This document shows, one piece after another, positions 57,091 to 64,000 of a stretch of DNA of 64,000 nucleotides. This DNA is from Taxillus chinensis (taxonomy: Eukaryota > Streptophyta > Magnoliopsida > Santalales > Loranthaceae), in NCBI GenBank assembly GCA_023512835.1, contig CM042092.1:51962400-52026399 (forward strand). The letters are read 5' to 3'. Below the pieces are notes generated by a model, which was not told where the DNA came from, made no database searches, and saw nothing but the letters and a program-made list of their open reading frames with translations. The position numbers were made by a program, and so were the translations under genes. Position 1 is the first letter of the stretch; each line of letters begins with the position of its first letter.

Positions 57091-60000
57091 ATGGGTAGCT
57101 ACAGAATGTGCCTATGCTTCACCCGGAAATTCAGGATCACGGAGGCGGAGCCACCGCCGGATGTGAAAGAGGCTTTCCGGAAATACGGCGAAGGAGGGAC
57201 CCACATGACGGCGGAGCAGCTCCGGCGGTTCCTGGAGGAGGTGCAGGTCGACGTGACAGTCACCTCCGCCGCGGACGCCGAGCGGATCATAGAACAGGTC
57301 CTGCACTGCCGACACCACATACCCATCTTCGCCAGACACACTCTCACGCTCGACGATTTTCATCATTACCTCTTCTCTGCCGATTTCAACGCCCCCATCG
57401 AATTCCGGGTACGCTTACCCTCTCTCTCTCGGGCAGAAATTCCGAAGAAGAACAAATATTCATTTTCCTCTTCTCTTTACATACCTATACCTTTAGCTCC
57501 TGTTTGTTTCCTGAGAAAATCTGTGAGAATTGAAGCAAAGATTTTGATGATAATAGTAATAGAGAAATTCGAATTATATAGAAGTAATAAGCAGTGGAAT
57601 ACTGTATGGATTATGAAACACAGTCGAGCGCATTATGTCAGTGCTCAAGAAGGTTTTTGGTGCTTGCAGAGCAAGTTGAACCGATGATATATGGAGATTG
57701 TTGTGGTCAAACACTTAATGTGTTTGTTTTTTTTTATTCAGGTTACCCATAATATGACTGCCCCGTTGTCCCATTATTTTATATACACCGGCCACAATTC
57801 GTACCTCACCGGGAACCAACTGAGCAGTGATTGCAGTGACATCCCAATTATAGATGCATTGAAGAGAGGTGTGAGAGTGATAGAGCTTGATGTATGGCCA
57901 AACTCGTCAAAAGATAAGGTGCATGTTCTCCATGGAAGGTATGCCATGAATCTCTCTATTGCCAATAAATTCTTGATAGCTTGATTGAAACTCTTACGTT
58001 TTGAAACTCTGTTACGGATGGTCGGTAAACACGTTCTGGCGTCTTGCACCCTTAAAATTATAGCATTTCGGGAGGCGATTTTGTTTCTAAACACGCCCCA
58101 TTTCAAAAATATCATGTTACGAGTGGTCAGTAAGCACGTCCTTGCGTCTTGCACTCTTAAAATTATAGCATTTGGGAGGTGTGCTTCTTTCCAAACACGT
58201 CCCGTTTCAAAATCATCCTCAGTAATAGGCTTACGTTCAGATTAATTCTAGATTGTAGTTAATTTGTTTGTTCCATCTGCATGTTTTCTGAAGATCTTAT
58301 ATCCCTCCTATTTTGTATTTATGTATAGTTTAAGGCTTCCAGAGTTGTTTTTGTTGTTGCCTTTTTTCCCAAGTTGGTTTAACGTTATTCTGGCATAGTG
58401 TTGAATCTTTCACTAGTTGTATGCTCAAAAGATTTGTTTTTGATTTTTGCAGTTCCTCAAAGAGGATTGATAACTTTTGTTATGGTGCTCAGGAGTCTGG
58501 ACTTGAGGAAATTCTTTATACCATTATAAGCACAACAAGAGCTTTTATAAAATAAATAAATAAAGATAAGCACAACACAAGAGGATAGATATTAGATGGA
58601 AAATTCTAACCAGTCAAATAATAAAGTGCACCCCACCATTATATGACCTGACCAGTTATGATTTACCATGCCTTCTGCTTTTAGTACAGATCTTGTAGAT
58701 CTTCCACAAATGTCTCATACGCTATGTTTGACACTCGGAGTTTTCGGAATCAACAACTGATTAGGGTCATAACAGTACTTTAGTAAAAGAAAAAAGAAAA
58801 GCTAATCATGATGCAGTAATATAACAACCAGCTAGATGTCATTCTAGTGCTCATGACCCTTGTATCCACAATGCTTTGGAATCCATCAAAGAATAAGAAT
58901 AGCCTTCTGAAATTTGACCCAAAATCCATAATGCTTTCGATGGGAAACAAAGGCCTTGAGGTCATACACAGGGAAAAACAAATTATTGAAGCCCTCGGGA
59001 AAGAGCAGACCTAAGGAAACAAAACAAGTACCTGGGAAATAGGCAGGCATGTATAGTGACTGAACTATGAGGAACCTGGAAGAAATAAACGGCTTGGACA
59101 GTATCATTGTTGTGGGTGACCCTAGTGTTTGTCTGACACTGAATTATTATTATTATTATTGTTTTCTTTTGTTTTGTTTGGTTTTTTTCATTTCTTAGGG
59201 CAACCTTAAGTTTTGCTATCTAATCAAACGTGTATGTGGAATTGTAGGACCCTAACAACCCCCGTGGATTTCAACAAATGCTTAAAATCTATCAAAGAGA
59301 ATGCCTTTTCTGCATCTCCATACCCTGTCATTATAACCCTTGAAGACCACTTAACCCCAGCTCTTCAGGCTAAAGCAGCTCAAGTGATACTCTTTGTTTT
59401 GCCATTGGTTTCTCGCGTGGCTTTTAACACTGTTTTTCTGCTTTGACTAAGTGATAAAACTTCTCTTTTTTTGTTTACTAGATGATCACTCAAACATTTG
59501 GAGACATGTTGTTTATCCCTGCATTAGAAAGTTTAAAAGAATTCCCTTCACCAGAAGAACTGAAGCATCGCATTATGATTTCGACCAAACCTCCAAAAGA
59601 GTACCTTGAAGCTAAGAGTTTCAAAGACAAGGGGAGTAGTTCATTGCAGGACAAGAACTCCAATGAAGATGTGTGGGTTAAAGAGCCCTCAGGACCTACA
59701 CATAATAAACAAAATGATGATAAGGTTGTGCAATAGGTGCAATTTGCAATGTTGTTAAATCTTCATATTTAATGTTTTAGCGGTTGGCTATTTAAGTTTT
59801 GGTTACACTGATTGGCAGAGTGAAAGTGATTTGAGTGAACAAAAACAAGATGAAGAGGATGCTTATATTGATGACTTGGACAGTAATTCAACTGAACTAG
59901 GACCACCTGATTACAAGCGTCTGATTGCTATTCATGCTGGAAAGCCCAAGGGAGGGATAGAGGAGGGACTAAAAGTTGAACCTGATAAAGTTAGACGTCT

Positions 60001-61369
60001 TAGTCTGAGCGAACAGGCACTTGAAAAGGCTACTGAATCTCATGGTCAGGATATTGTAAGGTAAATAGTAGTTTATAGATTTCTGTTTCAAGGTTTCTAT
60101 GATTTACTCAAGTTTGTACTAACTGTGATAAAATATTTTTTATCTCAAGGTTCACCCAAAAGAATTTTCTGAGGATATACCCTAAGGGTACTCGTTTTAC
60201 CTCCTCCAATTACAAGCCACTACTAGCTTGGATGCATGGTGCTCAAATGATTGCATTTAATATGCAGGTATTCTTCTTTGTTTTTAATTGCTAGGTGTTT
60301 AATGTAGATATTATATCATCCTAGAATTATAAATTTGCAAGCGATGACCCTATCATCTCATTGCAAATGCTGGTTAATTTGATTGTGCCATCTAAAATTT
60401 AGTCTTTTTGGTTGGGGGTGACTTGTGGAAGGCCAATTTTCTGTAATTGTTTACAGCCTCCAGCTCCTTCCCTCTTTCGGTTCATTTCCCTCAATTGAAC
60501 AGGGTCCTAGATGAAAATCCAAAGTTTTTTAGGCATCAGTACTTGACCTTTGGTTGGTTGGTTTTGAACCAATACTTCTTAATTGTGTCATTGAAGGGCT
60601 CTCTTGAGTAATAATACTTCTTTGCTAATTGAATCCTCAAAAAGCAGCTCTTCCTGCTCTATGATTTTACTGTAGGATAAATTTAGTAACTTTTCTTCCA
60701 CCAGCACCTTAAACTATTCTTATGGCAGGGGCATGGGAAATATCTCTGGTTGATGCAAGGGATGTTCCAATCCAACGGAGGGTGTGGCTATGTGAAAAAG
60801 CCTGATTTGCTTTTGCATGTTAGTCAACAGAATCAGGTTTTTAATCCCGCAGAAAAGTTGATGGTGAAGAAAATATTAAAGGTTAAAGTCTATATGGGTG
60901 ATGGATGGCATTTGGATTTTAAACCAACACACTTTGATTTATATTCACCGCCAGACTTCTACACCAGGGTAAGTTTTTTTCTGTTTTACTATGTTGCTCA
61001 ACTTAAGCTAAAGCTTGAAACAAGGCCATATAGTAACTTTGTTGTGCACATTGGTGGGTCAATTCTTGCGAGCAGGTTGGCATTGCGGGAGTTCCTGCAG
61101 ATGAGATCATGAAGAAAACTAAGACAATAGAGGACAACTGGACACCTGTTTGGAATGAAGAATTCACATTCCCATTGAAAGTTCCAGAGCTGGCTGTGCT
61201 TCGAATCGAGGTGTACGAGTATGACAGGTCTGAGAAAGATGATTTTGCAGGCCAAATTTGTTTGCCTGTGTCTGAGTTGAGGCAGGGGATCCGCGCTGTT
61301 CCCCTGTGCAACTACAAAGGAGAGAGGTATAACTCAGCACGTCTTCTAATGCGCTTTGAGCTTGTTTAA
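57091..61369 (+). CDS. PLC6: phosphoinositide-specific phospholipase C, plant type, 8 exons
   Basis: Cleaves phosphatidylinositol 4,5-bisphosphate at the plasma membrane in a Ca2+-dependent way. Exons by GT..AG borders: 57091-57408, 57742-57938, 59248-59383, 59482-59724, 59819-60060, 60150-60267, 60729-60968, 61076-61369; together 595 codons, the normal plant length, with all phases matching. Domains: EF-hand-like N-terminus (about 20-100), X domain (about 107-250), acidic linker (about 275-328), Y domain (about 330-446), C2 (about 460-590). Catalytic and Ca2+ residues expected from mammalian PLC-delta are present: H124 and N125 (TGHNSYLTG), E154 and D156 (ELDVWP), H170 (LHGR), E204 (LEDHLTP). 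The start [16 protein letters not shown] and the [17 protein letters not shown] stretch resemble the PLC4/PLC6 subgroup; that subgroup assignment is less sure than the family. No stop or frameshift is seen. Confidence 0.93.
58011..58219. repeat. 105-bp tandem duplication in intron 2 of the phospholipase C gene
   Basis: Copies at 58011-58115 and 58116-58219 share GTCTTGCACCCTTAAAATTA and CATTTCAAAAAT-type words at about 85% by eye. Intron 2 is 1309 bp, the longest in the gene. Confidence 0.85.
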
Positions 61370-61556
61370 ATATTTATGGCTATTGGCCATGGCTTTTCCT
61401 CATCACCGTCATATATTTATTCAAAAATTTTATGGGTGCTTACTTAACTCGCAACCTATGTTTTTTTTTTCTTGCTTTTTATTTTATTTATTTTTTATTA
61501 CAAAATTTTATTAAAACACAAGAAAAATAAGACGTATAATACTAGGAGGCTTCTAT

Positions 61557-62138
61557 TAGGCTATGTTTGATGCTGTTTTTAAAATATTTTTTTGAAAACT
61601 ATATTTAGAATTTTTTTTTTTGTAAAATTAAAAATTGTCTTTTTGTTTGGCGTGTTTTTTTGTAAAATGGAGATCTAGTAGCTGGAGGAGGAGGTTGAGC
61701 TGGTAGGGAGATCGGCAGCGGCATTGCGCAGGGGCTAGGGAGGTTGCGTCAGCGGGGGAGATCGGCAGCGGAGGGCATTGTGTAGGGGCGGGGGAGGTTG
61801 CACCAGCGGTGGAGATCGGCAGCGGCATCGCACAGGGGTGGGGGAGGTTGCGCTAGCAGGGGAGATTGGCAGCGGTATCACACAGGAGTGGGGGAGGTTG
61901 CACCAGCGGGAGTAGGGGAGCCGTCGCAGGGGGTGGGGGAGCCGTGAGGGAGGGGACTTCGTTGCAATGGAAGGAAGGGAGTTCGGGATGGAGAGAAAAC
62001 ACCCAAAAACAACATAAAGATGTTTTTGATTTTCTTAACTCAATACGGCGTGTTTTTAAAAATTAAAAAAAAATACCTACATTTTTTATATTTAAATACA
62101 GAAAACAAAAAAAAATTAAGGTACCAAACATGCTCTAT
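61557..62138. mobile_element. MITE-like element downstream of the phospholipase C gene
   Basis: The edges carry the inverted motif CTATGTTTGATG at the left (about 61561) and CCAAACATG at the right (about 62124). Inside both edges T-rich/A-rich tracts face each other (TTTTTAAAATA / TTTTTAAAAATTA). The middle is a GC-rich minisatellite. The terminal CATGTTTGG motif is common in plant hAT-type MITEs, but no clear target duplication was found. Confidence 0.45.
61708..61910. repeat. ~51-bp GC-rich minisatellite, four copies
   Basis: Units begin GAGATCGGCAGCGG and run through GGGGAGGTTGC and CAGCGGG, starting near 61708, 61759, 61812 and 61862. They sit inside the MITE-like element. Confidence 0.85.
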
Positions 62139-62609
62139 AAAAAATTCCTGAAAACCTTTAAAGCGAGAGACCCTAAGAAAGGAAAAATAAAATAGAAAAA
62201 AGTCAAACAAAATATAACAGGATACAACGACAAACAAAATGCAAGATACAATCATTATTGGGTCTCTTTTCATCAGATGTCCTACACTGCTAATAGATTT
62301 GACGTGTATATGACAATAAAGAATTACAAGGTTAAAAAAATCGAACTCAGAAATTTTAGAAAATTGCATTGAATAATAATGCAATTTTAACATTAATCAG
62401 ATGACAAGGAAGGAGAGGGTAAAAAAAATGATGGGAGAGGGTAAAAAAACAGATTTGATGTGCATGGTAAAACTTGCTATCCATGCTCTTCCTGGAGTAC
62501 TAACATCTAAAATTTCAAATACATGCGTGTAATTTTACTACCATCCGTTCTTTTTAAGCACTTTTTTTTGTTATTGTAATGGGAACTTCCTTTCAAGTCT
62601 ATTTTCAGG
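62139..62609. other. intergenic, nothing recognised
   Basis: AT-rich sequence without a convincing ORF or repeat boundary. Confidence 0.5.
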
Positions 62610-63293
62610 TAGTGTTGTAAATGAATCAAACGTTGATGAATAAATTTGCGTTCAGTTCGGTAAAAGATTATTTATGTTCGTCTGTTAAATAATAGTGTTA
62701 TTTGTGAACAGTTCGCAAATACTATTGTTATATTCATAAACATATTTGTGAACATTTACGAACAAGTGTTCACGGATAATTCATAAATATCGTTCGTGTT
62801 TGTGAAAATTATTTGTGAATAGGAAATTAACAAATCAATTAATATATATATATATATACAAGTTATTTTATTAAATATAAATATATTTTTATTAAATATA
62901 ATTTAATAAGTATATACTTTTATATTATTATTAAATAAAAATATATGTTTTTGATTTATTTGTTTATTATTACTATTATTATAATATTTTCATGAACTAT
63001 ATATAGTAATTATTTAAATATATTAAATAAGATAATACAGTCTAACAGTTAATTAATTATACCTTTTTAGATAAATTTACTGTATGAATTCTTTTTGTAA
63101 ATTTTTAAAATTTTATAATTATATTTGTAAACATTCATGAATAAATTTATGAACACATTCGTGAACGTTCATAAATTATTTATCAACAAAAGAATAGTGG
63201 TCGCGAACATCATAGTTTAAGGTTCATATTTGATTCAATTCGTTAATAAATATTAATATTAATATACATCTACTTGGTTCGTTTGCAGTCCTA
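62610..63293. mobile_element. MITE-like element with TAGNNCTGCAAACGAACC-type ends
   Basis: The left edge TAGTGTTGTAAATGAATCAAACG-like sequence (from 62610) is mirrored by GGTTCGTTTGCAGTCCTA at 63276-63293, and inside there are many GTTCGTGAAC/TTCATGAA words in both orientations. The interior is AT-rich and non-coding. The target duplication is unclear. Confidence 0.5.
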
Positions 63294-63717
63294 TTTCCAA
63301 ATGATCTGATTTATTCATCTTTATTTTTAAGAAAGTTGCATTCAAGCAGTAACCGTTTTTTTCATTGCAAGATAACGGCCCCTCGTAGGGAAGCAATGCT
63401 AACCAATGTGAAGCGTAGAGAAAGGCTCCAGGGTTTAATTTCATCCGGGCTGTTTGGACTGGAGCTTTTAGGAGTAACGATCATACGACGGAGCTTTTAT
63501 GCCAATTTCATTAGAACTCATTCCCTTTGAATGAAGAGCAGCAACGTCTAACGTCAATCACGGTAACATCAAATGTTTACAAAGAGCTTTCGGCCAAAAT
63601 TAATTCTTTGAAACTCGGGACATTTAACAACTAATCGTTTAAGGCAATCCTTCATTCCAAACTACCTCAAAAGGGTATTAGGGACAGGGAGGCCAGATTA
63701 ATTGATGAGACATGCTT
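63294..63717. other. region between convergent genes, probably includes bS18 3' UTR
   Basis: No convincing ORF. The stretch just right of 63600 is probably the 3' untranslated part of the - strand ribosomal protein gene. Confidence 0.4.
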
Positions 63718-63933
63718 CTAAGGTTCAACAGGGTCCTCATCCGCATTCTCTTCTGCATCTTCAATGCTGTTGGTGACGTGGGCATCGTATTCGAAGTCAT
63801 CCTCAAGAGTTTTCATTGTCATCCCATAAACAAACTTCTTTGTCCCCATTGTTGTGAATGGCATGAGACCAAAAGCACGGGCTGTTTTGATCTCCCTAGC
63901 AATCTTCCTCTGGGCTTTGGCACTTATCTTAGT
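63718..63933 (-). CDS. last exon of a nuclear organellar ribosomal protein bS18 gene
   Basis: The exon begins after a splice acceptor (TTCACTCAG, ending at 63934) and stops with TAG at 63718-63720. It reads TKISAKAQRKIAREIKTARA then FGLMPFTTMGTKKFVYG and an acidic tail ending DEDPVEP. The KAQRKIAREIKTARAFGLMPF run is the signature C-terminal part of bS18, which binds 16S-type rRNA in the small subunit platform; the extended tail is seen in plant nuclear-encoded organellar forms. Mitochondrial targeting is the more likely, but the N-terminus lies outside the window. The gene converges on the phospholipase C gene. Confidence 0.88.
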   Translation of the reverse strand, partial: TKISAKAQRKIAREIKTARAFGLMPFTTMGTKKFVYGMTMKTLEDDFEYDAHVTNSIEDAEENADEDPVEP

Positions 63934-64000
63934 CTGAGTGAAGGCACAAGATACATATTCAAAACCAAATATTTCATATTTCATCATATGTTCACGGAAA
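63934..64000 (-). other. 3' part of an intron of the bS18 gene
   Basis: On the - strand the sequence leading to 63934 is T-rich and ends CAG, consistent with an intron. Reading through it gives an unrelated peptide (MKYEIFGFEYVS) instead of the expected bS18 core, which supports splicing here. Confidence 0.65.

Noticed and set aside
57099..57366. - strand frames and a second + frame over phospholipase C exon 1
   Set aside because: They are shadows of a GC-rich coding exon; the + frame from 57091 is supported by family similarity and splice phase.

Overview
This is a piece of a repeat-rich flowering-plant nuclear chromosome, most likely a eudicot. The evidence is an eight-exon plant-type phosphoinositide phospholipase C gene with short GT..AG introns, the last exon of a nuclear organellar bS18 ribosomal protein gene, Tat/Ogre-type and chromovirus (Tekay/Del-type) Ty3 retrotransposons, a Ty1/Copia remnant, a TRIM element and several MITEs. 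The species cannot be named from the sequence alone.

Layout. Bases 1-6.3 kb hold the 3' end of one Ogre-like element on the + strand (internal repeats, polypurine tract, LTR start at 925), a hAT-like MITE (4474-5226) and the U5-type end of an Ogre LTR. Bases 6396-30683 are a second Ogre-like element on the - strand, bounded by the 5-bp duplication CCATC. Its gag is split by a complete Tekay-type element (16299-25780, - strand, duplication CAAAT). Bases 30.7-33.1 kb are G-rich and AT-rich filler. Bases 33.1-55.3 kb are a decayed Ty1/Copia element on the + strand that was hit at least three times: by a solo Tekay-type LTR (33087-38525, GACTG) that itself carries a solo Ogre-type LTR (34526-37687); by a second solo LTR (38667-41031, TGTGA); and by a full-length Tekay-type element (43573-54928, + strand, ACAAT). 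That last element carries a foldback MULE MITE in its 5' LTR only and a TRIM in its integrase. Bases 57.0-61.4 kb hold the phospholipase C gene. Two more MITE-like elements follow, and then the convergent bS18 gene, cut by the window edge.

How the parts work together. The only apparently functional host genes are the two at the right end. All retroelement polyproteins are broken. The stop codons in the two Tekay copies are largely CAG->TAG or CGA->TGA when the copies are compared with each other, which fits deamination of methylated cytosine in silenced repeats. Target-site duplications and interruptions give a clear nesting order.

Most unusual observations: (1) the 3' LTR of the - strand Ogre element contains about 0.5 kb that is missing from its 5' LTR, with a TATA box, a pyrimidine-rich leader and a 49-codon ORF for a small hydrophobic protein; (2) the Ogre primer-binding core is repeated inside the LTR exactly 60 bp away; (3) both Tekay elements carry two stacked polypurine-tract/LTR-start boxes; (4) a minus-oriented TRIM with 98%-like LTRs sits inside an integrase; (5) Ogre ORF1 is uninterrupted while every other ORF of that element is broken. 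No CRISPR, operon-type or bacterial system is present.
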